Assembly: GCF_900217235.1 (NCBI RefSeq)
Contig: NZ_LT907975.1
Span: forward strand, 3,943,001-4,007,000
Direction of reading: 5' to 3'
From: Pseudodesulfovibrio profundus
Lineage (GTDB): Bacteria; Desulfobacterota; Desulfovibrionia; Desulfovibrionales; Desulfovibrionaceae
DNA length: 64,000 nucleotides
Made by a program: the position numbers and the translations under genes
The notes under the pieces: model-generated
Database searches by the model: none
Told to the model about the DNA's origin: nothing
What the model saw: only the letters and a program-made list of their open reading frames with translations
Shown here: positions 9,135 through 16,724 of the stretch, piece by piece
How the letters are laid out: each line of letters begins with the position of its first letter
Position numbering within the stretch: position 1 is the stretch's first letter

Positions 9135-10145
9135 ATGACAGTATTGTATATTGCACATACCGAATGCGACGGCACGTTGTCGAAAGTCGCCCTGGAATCC
9201 CTGTCCACTGCGAAAAAACTCGCTGATGGGCTGGGCGCTGAGTTGACTGTCGGACTGGTGGGAGCTGATGTTGCCGCCGCTGCCGACTCCATCGCCGGAT
9301 GCGGTGCCAAGTTTTTGGCCGTGACCGGACCTGCCTACAACGACGGCGTCTATTCCATCGATCTGGCTGCTGCCGAGGCTATTGCCAAGGCTGCAGAGGC
9401 TGAGATCATCATTGCTCCGGCCACCTCCCGCTACAGCCGTGCCATCCCCGGATTGGCCATTCGTCTGGGCGGTCGAGTGGATACCCACATCTCCTGTGTG
9501 GAAGCCGTTGATGGCAAGCCTGTTGCCAAGCGCTGGTTCTATCGTCAGCGCATGGAAGGCACTCTGACCCGCGAAGAGCGTCCCTGGATCATGACCCTTG
9601 ATTCCGGTTGTTCCGTTGCCTTTGAGGGCAGTGGTTCCGCAGAGATCGAGACCATTGAAGCTGATCTCTCTTCTGTTCGTACCAAGCCTATGGGCATGGA
9701 GTGCGTTTCCGAAGACGAGCAGACTATCCGCCCCGATGCGCAATCCCTGTTGGTTGCCGGTGCAGGTTGGTCCAAGAAGCAGGCTGATGGTGAAGTCCAT
9801 GTTGCCGAAGCTGAAGACATCATTCTTCGCTTCCTCAGCAAGACCAAGGCTTCCCTTGGCTCGTCCAAATCGCTGGTGGATATCTCCGGTGAAGGCGGCG
9901 CAGTCATTTCCTTCCTGACGCATATGCATCAGATCGGTCAGACCGGTTCATCCCCGCGTCACGCCAAAGGTCTTGCGACCTGCTGCCATGGTGAAGAACC
10001 CCATGTTGTCGGCTGGCGATTCATCAAGGAACGTCGCGCTATCAACACCGATGCCAGCTGCGGCTGGGCACAGGGCAAATGCGACGTGCTCTACGTTGGT
10101 GATGCGTTCGAGATCATGAAAAAGGTCAACGAACTGTTGGATTAG
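9135..10145 (+). CDS. Divergent electron-transfer flavoprotein alpha-like subunit
   Basis: A 336-residue protein with ETF alpha architecture. Residues 1-190 are the nucleotide-binding-like domain (IIIAPATSRYSRAIPGLAIRLG is typical). Residues 200-336 correspond to the FAD domain. GQTG (268-271), AIN-x-D (302-306) and VGD near the C-terminus are kept, but the canonical flavin signature PxLYIAxGISGAIQH is replaced by a segment containing CCHGEEPH (C283, C284). The usual Gly-Gly-Arg and Ser-Arg flavin arginines read AGAGW and SSKS. Further Cys are at 309 and 316. So FAD may bind differently or be replaced or supplemented by a metal or redox thiols. Start ATG 9135 follows GGGGGAG. A strong terminator ends the cluster. 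Confidence 0.75.
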   Translation: MTVLYIAHTECDGTLSKVALESLSTAKKLADGLGAELTVGLVGADVAAAADSIAGCGAKFLAVTGPAYNDGVYSIDLAAAEAIAKAAEAEIIIAPATSRYSRAIPGLAIRLGGRVDTHISCVEAVDGKPVAKRWFYRQRMEGTLTREERPWIMTLDSGCSVAFEGSGSAEIETIEADLSSVRTKPMGMECVSEDEQTIRPDAQSLLVAGAGWSKKQADGEVHVAEAEDIILRFLSKTKASLGSSKSLVDISGEGGAVISFLTHMHQIGQTGSSPRHAKGLATCCHGEEPHVVGWRFIKERRAINTDASCGWAQGKCDVLYVGDAFEIMKKVNELLD

Positions 10146-10166
10146 TTGCTATTACATATCAGAAGA

Positions 10167-10200
10167 AAGGGCCGCTTCGATTATCGAAGCGGCCCTTTTT
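10167..10200 (+). terminator. Intrinsic terminator of the ETF cluster
   Basis: A perfect 14-bp stem (10167-10180 with 10184-10197), 3-base loop, then TTTTT. It is strong in the plus direction. The IS element begins 8 bases beyond it. Confidence 0.92.
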
Positions 10201-10207
10201 ATTGGTC

Positions 10208-10231
10208 TGTCCCGTCCTGAAATAGGTTGAC
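10208..10231 (+). repeat. Left terminal inverted repeat of IS3-family element
   Basis: TGTC followed by CCGTCCTGAAATAGGTTGAC (10212-10231). The latter 20 bases are repeated inverted at 11499-11518. Confidence 0.92.
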
Positions 10232-10248
10232 ACCCAGAGGACCTATTT

Positions 10249-10647
10249 ATGGAAGACAAATCCAAACAGCGAGTTAGACGCACCCAACGCGATTACACGA
10301 TGGCCTTTAAATTGTCGGTTGTGGCACAGGTGGAAAAGGGCGAGATGACGTACAAGCAGGCTCAGGCTCTTTATGGTATTCAAGGGCGAAGCACTGTGCT
10401 GAAGTGGCTCAGGAAGCACGGCACCCTTGATTGGAGCAAGTCCATGGTACATTCCCGAAAAGACCCAAAAGCCAGAGAAACACCGGTCCAGAAGATCAAA
10501 CGGCTGGAGAAAGAGCTTGAGGAAGAAAAGATCAAGACCGCGCTTCTCAATAAAATGATTGAGATTTCCGACCGCGAGTTTGGGACTTCTATAAGAAAAA
10601 AGCTTACCCCCGAGCTGCACGAAGTCTTCAGAGAGAAAGACAAATAA
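10249..10647 (+). CDS. IS3-family transposase OrfA (helix-turn-helix)
   Basis: A 132-residue IS3 OrfA. The HTH_Tnp_1-type domain occupies residues ~10-65 (MTYKQAQALYGIQGRSTVLKW) and recognises the inverted repeats. A leucine-zipper coiled coil follows (IKRLEKELEEEKIKTALLNKM). The 3' end overlaps the frameshift signal: AAA-AAG codons at 10597-10602. Normal termination is at 10645-10647 and gives OrfA alone, the usual regulator of transposition. Confidence 0.9.
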   Translation: MEDKSKQRVRRTQRDYTMAFKLSVVAQVEKGEMTYKQAQALYGIQGRSTVLKWLRKHGTLDWSKSMVHSRKDPKARETPVQKIKRLEKELEEEKIKTALLNKMIEISDREFGTSIRKKLTPELHEVFREKDK

Positions 10648-10677
10648 GCTTGTCTGCTTGTTGCAGGCAGCTCGGGG
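10596..10677 (+). promoter_or_regulatory. Programmed -1 ribosomal frameshift signal of the IS
   Basis: The heptamer A-AAA-AAG (10596-10602) lies in the correct phase of orfA. Five bases later begins a perfect 11-bp stem, CCCCGAGCTGC (10608-10618) with GCAGCTCGGGG (10667-10677). The -1 frame is open from the heptamer into orfB, so shifting yields the OrfAB transposase. Confidence 0.88.
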
Positions 10678-11480
10678 TCAGTCGGCAGTCCGTGTATCAG
10701 GCTGAAAAGCGCCATGATGCACGGGAAGCCATGTATCAGGAGGCAAAGGCCATGGTCCTGAACGTGCGGACCAGGATGCCCCGCCTTGGGACTCGAAAGC
10801 TGTACCACCTGTTGAAGGACGCATTTTCCGCAAAGGGAATCAGGCTCGGACGTGATGGGTTGTTTTCCCTGCTGCGGCGAGAGCATATGCTCATCAAGCG
10901 ACGGAAAAACTATACAAAGACAACCAACTCGAAGCATTGGCTAAAAAAGCATCCCAACTTGTTGAAAGATGTTCAACCGAGATGTCCTGAGCAGGTGTTC
11001 GTAAGCGACATTACCTACGTGAATACACGTGAGCAAACATGCTATCTGTCGCTGGTGACAGATGCATTCAGCCGGAAGATAATGGGATACAACGTGAGCC
11101 GGGATCTCAGTGCGGAAAGCACAACCAAAGCGCTGGACGCGGCAGTTGAAAACAAGCGAAGGAGGGTGAATACAATTCACCATTCAGATCGAGGACTCCA
11201 ATACGCTTCTTCGGTCTACCAGAGAAAACTCCAGGAATCCGGCATGGTTCCTTCCATGACAGATGGCTATGACTGCTATCAAAATGCCTTGGCGGAACGG
11301 ATGAATGGAATTCTGAAGCAAGAGTTCATGGTCACCAAATGCAACGACTTTGCAGAGCTCAATACCCTGGTGAGGGAATCCGTTGAGATATACAATTCAC
11401 AACGGCCACATCTCAGCCTAGGAATGAGAACGCCAAACGATGTACACGAATCAGGCTGTGGGGCTAGCCCCACAGCCTGA
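10650..11480 (+). CDS. IS3-family transposase OrfB (DDE integrase catalytic domain)
   Basis: The catalytic part of the transposase, ~276 residues. It has the HTH_21-like region after the start (GTRKLYHLLKDAFSAKGI) and the rve integrase core. The DDE triad is visible: FVSDITYV (first Asp), HHSDRGLQYAS (second Asp) and NALAERMNGILKQE (Glu). The C-terminal YNSQRPHLSLGMRTPNDVH is typical of the family. There is no convincing ribosome site; the frame is open upstream to the slippery site, so it is most likely made as the OrfAB fusion. No stop or frameshift interrupts it, so the element looks active-competent. Confidence 0.92.
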   Translation: MSACCRQLGVSRQSVYQAEKRHDAREAMYQEAKAMVLNVRTRMPRLGTRKLYHLLKDAFSAKGIRLGRDGLFSLLRREHMLIKRRKNYTKTTNSKHWLKKHPNLLKDVQPRCPEQVFVSDITYVNTREQTCYLSLVTDAFSRKIMGYNVSRDLSAESTTKALDAAVENKRRRVNTIHHSDRGLQYASSVYQRKLQESGMVPSMTDGYDCYQNALAERMNGILKQEFMVTKCNDFAELNTLVRESVEIYNSQRPHLSLGMRTPNDVHESGCGASPTA

Positions 11481-11498
11481 TTGAAACCTTCAAAAACC

Positions 11499-11522
11499 GT
11501 CAACCTATTTCAGGACGGCTCA
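11499..11522 (-). repeat. Right terminal inverted repeat of IS3-family element
   Basis: The inverted copy of the left end: GTCAACCTATTTCAGGACGG at 11499-11518, then CTCA to the element end. Confidence 0.92.
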
Positions 11523-11543
11523 GTCGTATCTCAAGGAGGGGAG

Positions 11544-13826
11544 CTATGAAGCCGAGTCCTTGTTCGTGTTGCGTTCTATGCAGTCAAGAACACGGGCTTT
11601 GCTCACAGGTTTGGAAAGGTAGTCAGTGCACCCGGCTGCCTTGCTTCGTTCGAGGTCTTCATTGAACGCGTTGGCTGTCACAGCAACGATGGGAGTCGGG
11701 TCCAGTCCCATTTCTTCTTCCAGTAGCCGAATGGTTCGAGTCGCCTGATACCCGTCCATGATCGGCATCTGGATATCCATCAAAATGATATCATATCGCT
11801 GTTTCTTAAACATCTCGACAGCTTGGCTGCCGTCGTGGGCATATTCAATATTATGTGGCGTATGTCGGAAATACAGCTCGAACAAGGTCCTGTTGCTTTC
11901 GGAGTCTTCCGCAATCAGTAGCTTGACTGGTCGCATGTCGTCCAAAGGATCAACAGCCTGATGGCGACTGGTGCGCAGGACGTCAGGGGCCGATGGATCA
12001 GCTTGCTCCAGTTCTAGAGTGAAGTGGAACACAGAGCCCTGATCAGGCGCACTTTCCAGGCGAATGGTTCCCCCCATCAGGCTCACGAGTTTGCGGCATA
12101 TGGCCAAGCCCAGTCCGGTCCCGCCATATTGGCGGGTGGTGGAATGGTCGGCCTGTGTGAATTGCTGAAATATCTGCTCTTGCGACTTGAGAGGTATGCC
12201 TATGCCGGTGTCGATAATGGCAAAGTTCACCTTTTCGGGGTGACTTGGGTCGATGGGCTGGATAGCCAGACGTACTTCGCCTTCCTCGGTGAATTTGACG
12301 GCGTTATCAATAAGGTTGACCAGGACCTGCCTGAGTCGGGTGGGGTCGCCAAGGAAGTACGGGTACACATTCGGATCAACATCAATGACGAAATCAAGCC
12401 CCTTTTGGGCGGCACGATCCGAAACGATTCTATGTGTTCTGGCGAGGAATTCATCTCGATCTATAACGGTTGTTTCCAACTGTACCTCTCCAGCTTCTAT
12501 TTTTGACAGGTCCAATACATCATTGATTATTTCCAACAACATCTCTCCTGAGGATCGTAGTATTTCTATGTAGCGACGCTGCTTCGGTGTTGGGTCGGAT
12601 TCCAGCAGGAGTTCTCCCATACCGAGCATGGTATTCATCGGCGTACGTATTTCATGGCTCATTCCAGCCAAAAATTCGGATTTCGCCCTATCTGCGGTTT
12701 CGGCCCGAACTTTGGCTCTGGCCAATTCCTGCTGGGCAAGCGTCCTGATTTCGATCTCGGTTTCCAGGGCTTCGTTGGCCTGACGCATCTCTTCGGTCTG
12801 CTTGCTTGTCTGTTTGAGCAGTCGGGCGGACCGTTCAACGCTGGCTCGTATCTCGTCCAGTTCCCGGAGGCGGGCTTCAGGAAGAATCACATCCCGGTTA
12901 CCCCGGCTGATCCGGTTCAGCCCATTAACATATTTCATGATCGGAGCGACGATATCGCGTTGTGCAAAGTACAGGAGAATAAATAGAGCGACAAGTAAAA
13001 CGAACACTGTTGCAATCACTATGCGTATTGTGATGCCCGCTTCCGTATCGATCAAAGTGAAACGATCGTTGGCGGTTATGGCAGCCTCTACCGAGAGGTT
13101 CGAGGGAAGGGCATCGAGAAACGTGGTAACCTGAGTCCATTTCTCGTACGCCTTTTGCTGGAGTGCAAGCTGTTCTTCGAGGTTGCGGAGAAGGTCGTTT
13201 GCCCGCTCGATATAGGGAACGATCTGGGGTGATATGGTTTGATCACCGATGATTTGGCTAAACTCCTGTGTAGCCAGATCGAGTTGGTTGCTATCCTCGG
13301 CGTTGGTTGCAAGATAAATCAGTCGTATGAGTCGTTGGCCGTTATTGATTGAGAGCAATGCTTCTGCTCCCGGGCTTCCGGGGCTAAAAAGATGCAAGGT
13401 GTCCTGGCAGTCGGAACAGGCCTCGTCTTGCTGATTTCGCAAATCAGCTATGGCCTCAATGTCGCCATACGCTTCAATAACGTTTCCATTAACTTCCTGG
13501 TTCTCACCGAAAACTGAATCCTGGGACATAATTTTGGCGGCCAGCTTGTATTTACGCCGAATATCAGCATCATCGGAAAAGTAGATAATGTCGGCAAAAC
13601 GTCCCATCCGCTCAAGATTCATTGCGGTTCGCTGCTGATTCATGATCGCAGGGAGCACCTCGTCACGGGTGCTGGTTGCCAGATTTGATATGGTTATCAG
13701 CGAATTGCTGGTGATGATGCCGATGATGAACAACAGCAGAAGTGCAGCCGCAAAAGAGGTCCCAGCTGTGGGAACCAATCCGGGCTTTTTGCGAAAGCGT
13801 GATATCCTTTTGGTCTTTCCTAGCAT
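11544..13826 (-). CDS. Membrane hybrid histidine kinase (sensor, kinase, receiver)
   Basis: A 760-residue hybrid sensor kinase. Two transmembrane helices (about 24-46 and 268-288) flank a ~220-residue helical periplasmic sensor domain with a CxxC (C137, C140). A HAMP linker and coiled coil (~290-380) follow. The HisKA motif GMSHEIRTPMN puts the phospho-His at 391. The HATPase_c boxes are NLIDNAVKF, DTGIGIP and GGTGLGLAI. A receiver domain (~634-750) carries AED and phospho-acceptor D684 in MDIQMPIMDG. There is no HPt domain, so a separate phosphotransfer protein is needed. It starts 16 bases after the periplasmic binding protein gene, which probably supplies its ligand. The IS element sits 22 bases past its stop and may have displaced its terminator. 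Confidence 0.9.
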   Translation of the reverse strand: MLGKTKRISRFRKKPGLVPTAGTSFAAALLLLFIIGIITSNSLITISNLATSTRDEVLPAIMNQQRTAMNLERMGRFADIIYFSDDADIRRKYKLAAKIMSQDSVFGENQEVNGNVIEAYGDIEAIADLRNQQDEACSDCQDTLHLFSPGSPGAEALLSINNGQRLIRLIYLATNAEDSNQLDLATQEFSQIIGDQTISPQIVPYIERANDLLRNLEEQLALQQKAYEKWTQVTTFLDALPSNLSVEAAITANDRFTLIDTEAGITIRIVIATVFVLLVALFILLYFAQRDIVAPIMKYVNGLNRISRGNRDVILPEARLRELDEIRASVERSARLLKQTSKQTEEMRQANEALETEIEIRTLAQQELARAKVRAETADRAKSEFLAGMSHEIRTPMNTMLGMGELLLESDPTPKQRRYIEILRSSGEMLLEIINDVLDLSKIEAGEVQLETTVIDRDEFLARTHRIVSDRAAQKGLDFVIDVDPNVYPYFLGDPTRLRQVLVNLIDNAVKFTEEGEVRLAIQPIDPSHPEKVNFAIIDTGIGIPLKSQEQIFQQFTQADHSTTRQYGGTGLGLAICRKLVSLMGGTIRLESAPDQGSVFHFTLELEQADPSAPDVLRTSRHQAVDPLDDMRPVKLLIAEDSESNRTLFELYFRHTPHNIEYAHDGSQAVEMFKKQRYDIILMDIQMPIMDGYQATRTIRLLEEEMGLDPTPIVAVTANAFNEDLERSKAAGCTDYLSKPVSKARVLDCIERNTNKDSAS

Positions 13827-13842
13827 CTGGCTGGCATTGCCT

Positions 13843-14601
13843 TTAGTAGATTGAGAACGGGAAATACATATGGTTTATCCTCGAAAACTCGCCGTTGAGT
13901 CGAATGGTTCTCAGTGCTTTGTTTATTCTTTCGAGGAGTTGTTTGTTGCCCTTTGCCACGGCGATTCTGGCTTCACTTGAGGTGTTGTTGGGCGGAAGAG
14001 CGGGGCCGATGATATCGTAGGGCTTACCGGCGTCCGTTTGCAGGAAGTCGAAAACAGTGAGGCTGTCAATCAGAACGGCATCGGCTTTACCTTGTATCAA
14101 AGCCGTGAAAGCCTCCTGAATTGTTGTACAGGCAAGAGTCTTTGATTGAGGATACTGTTCTCGTAAGTACTGCTCTTGCACCGTATGGCTCTGCGTAGCG
14201 ATTGTCAGTTGCTCGTCACTGTATGGTGTCAGGTTGATAGAGGTATTTGGCAAGCCGACAAACATACTGCGAGAACGGTAGTAATAATCCGAAAAATCGG
14301 CGATCTGCTCGCGTTCCGGCGTTCGGGCCATGCTTGCTACAATCAGGTCAACTTTCCCGGAAGCAAGATTCTCAAGCAACTGCTGCCAGGGGATGGTCTC
14401 AATGGTGCATTCCTGCCCCATGGCTGTGCAGAGCGCTTTGGTGATGTCGACATCAAACCCTACGAGGTCGCCGTTCTCGTCAATGTAATTGAAAGGAGGG
14501 TATGCGCCTTCCGTGGCAACTCGCAGAGGCGGGGCTGCAAATGCCGAGAGACCGAACACGGCTGTCATTGCAATGACTGCAATCAGTTGTGTTATTCTCA
14601 T
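13843..14601 (-). CDS. Periplasmic binding protein (SBP family 3) paired with the kinase
   Basis: A 252-residue precursor with a signal peptide (residues 1-22, cut near AFA-AP). The mature part is a family 3 solute-binding protein: LRVATEGAYPPFNYIDENGDLVGFDVDI is the classic opening, and VDLIVASMARTPEREQIADFSDYYY the ligand-pocket stretch. Such proteins bind amino acids or similar small polar molecules. No ABC permease or ATPase is nearby. The gene directly precedes the hybrid kinase on the same strand, so it probably acts as a periplasmic ligand receptor for that kinase. The ligand is not readable. Confidence 0.88.
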   Translation of the reverse strand: MRITQLIAVIAMTAVFGLSAFAAPPLRVATEGAYPPFNYIDENGDLVGFDVDITKALCTAMGQECTIETIPWQQLLENLASGKVDLIVASMARTPEREQIADFSDYYYRSRSMFVGLPNTSINLTPYSDEQLTIATQSHTVQEQYLREQYPQSKTLACTTIQEAFTALIQGKADAVLIDSLTVFDFLQTDAGKPYDIIGPALPPNNTSSEARIAVAKGNKQLLERINKALRTIRLNGEFSRINHMYFPFSIY

Positions 14602-14659
14602 ACCTACTCCTTGAGAATTTCGACGGGAAACCGGGCAAAAAGGCTACAGTGTTGCCAGT

Positions 14660-15010
14660 CTAGAAGGTTAGCTGCCGCCATCCGGACTTGAGCATCTCGG
14701 TGACGGGTTTTCCAACAAAAAGAACATTGATGCCGAGGCTTTCAAGCTCGTCTGAAACATCATAGTTCTCCGAGCATGCCCTGCATGCCCAAACATCAAC
14801 TCCACTGGCCATCATTTCCTTGATTTTAATCTGAATATCAATGTCCTCGGCTGTCAGCTTTGCCGACGGTCCCCATATGATAAAGCGGACGCGTTTCCAC
14901 CAATTTTGCGACATTGCATTGTGTCCGTACATCAGCGCCAGGTTGTGCGCTACTTCGGGGTCAGATGAACTCCAGATAATGAAGATGGAATCAGAGACTT
15001 GTTTGGTCAT
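14660..15010 (-). CDS. DsrE-family protein
   Basis: A ~116-residue cytosolic protein of the DsrE/DsrF-like fold. Evidence: IIWSSSDPEVAHNLALMYGHN at the start, VRFIIWGPSAKLT, a long helix IQIKIKEMMASGVDVWACRAC and ESLGINVLFVGKPVTEML at the end. The CRAC segment puts two Cys where sulfur-carrier DsrE proteins have an active Cys, so sulfur transfer or redox sensing is possible. Start M at 15010 is chosen because GGAG lies 6 bases upstream; an earlier in-frame ATG at 15037 has no good site. It is monocistronic with a 59-base gap to the downstream binding-protein gene. Confidence 0.75.
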   Translation of the reverse strand: MTKQVSDSIFIIWSSSDPEVAHNLALMYGHNAMSQNWWKRVRFIIWGPSAKLTAEDIDIQIKIKEMMASGVDVWACRACSENYDVSDELESLGINVLFVGKPVTEMLKSGWRQLTF

Positions 15011-15114
15011 GCCGTTCTCCATGTTAATTATGTCCAATATCTAAATATAGCGAAGGAGAAAGACATGAGCAAGAAAACCTTGTGCTTTTAATCCGCACAA
15101 AGTCTTCAAGCAAG

Positions 15115-15139
15115 AAAAAGCCCCTCTTTGACGAGGGGC
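15115..15139 (-). terminator. Terminator of the Tad-like gene trio
   Basis: Read on the minus strand, a 7-bp stem GCCCCTC/GAGGGGC (15133-15139 with 15120-15126) is followed by TTTTT. It lies 13 bases after the stop of the TadG-like gene. Confidence 0.8.
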
Positions 15140-15151
15140 CTGATGGTTGGA

Positions 15152-16327
15152 TTATTGTCGGCTGGAGTCGAGTACCAGTCTGCTCATGCGGAGCATGCAG
15201 TTGGTATCGTCAGTGGAAATTGGATCAACGGCGACGGTATTCATGAATCGGGCGGAAACATTGCCTTCCGAGTCAACACTTTCGATGAAGAAAGCACCCA
15301 GCTCGTACACGATGATCGAGTTTCTGCCGGACGTGGGCGGCTGCTTGGGATCATAGAATGCCATCAAGGCGACGCGTGGGCTATCCAGTGGATCACTGTG
15401 CTGGCTTCCCTGGACGGAGTTCGTGGATGTATCCCAATAGGCGTATGGGTCCTGACTGATGAGATCTCCAGTGCCCTGCTTGACCGGTCCCTGTGAATTG
15501 CCTGGCTCCAACTGCAGCTCGTCACCGGGTTCCACGGCAAATTCACTGTTTGATCCGGTACAACCGGCAATGTTTTCCCTGACGGCATCAGCACCCGTGA
15601 CCGGAGCCCCCTTATTAGCAGGCGGCAGGTCCACAAGGTTGTACTGACCGGGAACAATGGCAAGCTGAGGATCGCCGGGCTTGATGATGATGGATGTGCC
15701 AATGTCGTCTTGGCCGTAGCCGATAACGTTGACCGAGTTGACTTCTTCTGGGCTATCTACGTCCATTTCGCCGTTATTATAGTACTTGGTTCCGGGAGCG
15801 GCAGTGTCATCCCATTCAAACTTGGTCGGAACGACAAACGGCTTTACGCACTTGCTTGAACAAATGCCTACGATCCCGGCACGGGCGACAACCTGGACAT
15901 CGACTGTGTTAATGCCGAGAATCCTGCCGAAGTAAAGATTCAGCGGATTGCCGCGTTCAGCGCTGAGAGTGACGGTCACTTCAACCTGATTGGGGTTGAT
16001 TTCTGTTGGAACGCCGTCCTTCATGAAGACGATATCCGCGTTGGTCAGTGCTTGTGCGGGCTTGTCGTCGGCGACCATGTTTCGTGTGGCGTAGTTGGTA
16101 ACGACTGATCGAATCTTGGCGAATTCATGTCCTTCGGACATCATGGAGCTTGCTCCTGCCAGCGCGCCTGTGTCTGCGGCGGTTTGCAGAGCTCCGCGCT
16201 TCAGGTGAATCTGACCTATGTCGATGGCCAGCGCGGCCAGCCCAAGAAGAGCTGTCATGCCAAGGGCCACCATGACGCTGGCGACGCCTCTTTCCTGTCG
16301 GATGAATGATTGCAGTCTGTGTTGCAT
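15152..16327 (-). CDS. TadG-like pilus-assembly/Flp-associated protein
   Basis: A 391-residue protein with one N-terminal transmembrane segment (ASVMVALGMTALLGLAALAIDIG) preceded by a basic region. This is the TadG-N/'putative Flp pilus assembly' signature, including LKRGALQTAADTGALAGA. The rest (residues ~45-391) is extracytoplasmic with Cys pairs (ICSSKC, and single Cys near GC and TNC). There is no von Willebrand A domain, so it is the short class. It is the last of three genes separated by 3-4 bases, all with TadE/TadG-type N-termini. Role: surface or envelope protein; a pilus role is inferred from family only. Confidence 0.8.
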   Translation of the reverse strand: MQHRLQSFIRQERGVASVMVALGMTALLGLAALAIDIGQIHLKRGALQTAADTGALAGASSMMSEGHEFAKIRSVVTNYATRNMVADDKPAQALTNADIVFMKDGVPTEINPNQVEVTVTLSAERGNPLNLYFGRILGINTVDVQVVARAGIVGICSSKCVKPFVVPTKFEWDDTAAPGTKYYNNGEMDVDSPEEVNSVNVIGYGQDDIGTSIIIKPGDPQLAIVPGQYNLVDLPPANKGAPVTGADAVRENIAGCTGSNSEFAVEPGDELQLEPGNSQGPVKQGTGDLISQDPYAYWDTSTNSVQGSQHSDPLDSPRVALMAFYDPKQPPTSGRNSIIVYELGAFFIESVDSEGNVSARFMNTVAVDPISTDDTNCMLRMSRLVLDSSRQ

Positions 16328-16330
16328 GTT

Positions 16331-16720
16331 TTACTCCACCTTTGCGAAGGCTGCGGTTGACAGGCCCTGCGGGATGATATCTTCCCATGGAAAGATGGTG
16401 TAACCGGAAAAATCAAAAGTCAATACAACACTCACTTCCTGTCCGAAGTTGATGTCATCGGTACCGTGCGTGATAGTGACAGTCAGATGGCTTGGGTCCA
16501 GCCCTGCCGATTCCACATAATTTTGAATTGTCTCGGTTGGTTCCTTGCCGCGAGAGGCGAGCACAACGCCTTCTCTGGCGGCTCGGGTAAGAATCTGATT
16601 GATGTCGATGAACTTGGATACGTCCCAAACACCGGCCATGAGCGGCACGAGGAGAATGCCCATGATCAATGCAAATTCGACTATTGCCACTCCTTGCTTG
16701 TGAGTCTCGTTTCTGCGCAT
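16331..16720 (-). CDS. TadE-like pseudopilin-type protein (second copy)
   Basis: A 129-residue TadE-like protein: a basic N-terminus, then GVAIVEFALIMGILLVPLMAG, the conserved Val-Glu-Phe-Ala-Leu hydrophobic helix of TadE/TadF minor pseudopilins. FIDINQILTRAAREGVVLAS is the usual continuation. The start at 16720 (MRRNETHK) is preferred over an in-frame Met five codons upstream, which would lie inside the previous gene. It overlaps the tail of the upstream TadE-like gene only by its leader. Its Glu marks the pseudopilin processing-type motif, though the peptidase is not in this window. Confidence 0.82.
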   Translation of the reverse strand: MRRNETHKQGVAIVEFALIMGILLVPLMAGVWDVSKFIDINQILTRAAREGVVLASRGKEPTETIQNYVESAGLDPSHLTVTITHGTDDINFGQEVSVVLTFDFSGYTIFPWEDIIPQGLSTAAFAKVE

Positions 16721-16724
16721 ACGG

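Larger units (their letters stand above)
10208..11522 (+). mobile_element. Intact IS3-family insertion sequence (1315 bp)
   Basis: Both ends are visible. The left end reads TGTCCCGTCCTGAAATAGG and the right end, reversed, TGAGCCGTCCTGAAATAGG; 20 bp inside are identical. The element begins with TG and ends with CA as in IS3 elements. GTC at 10205-10207 and GTC at 11523-11525 form a 3-bp target duplication, so insertion is relatively recent. Two overlapping-frame genes encode OrfA and the DDE transposase OrfB. It sits between the ETF terminator and the stop codon of the convergent kinase gene, 22 bases from that stop. Confidence 0.93.
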
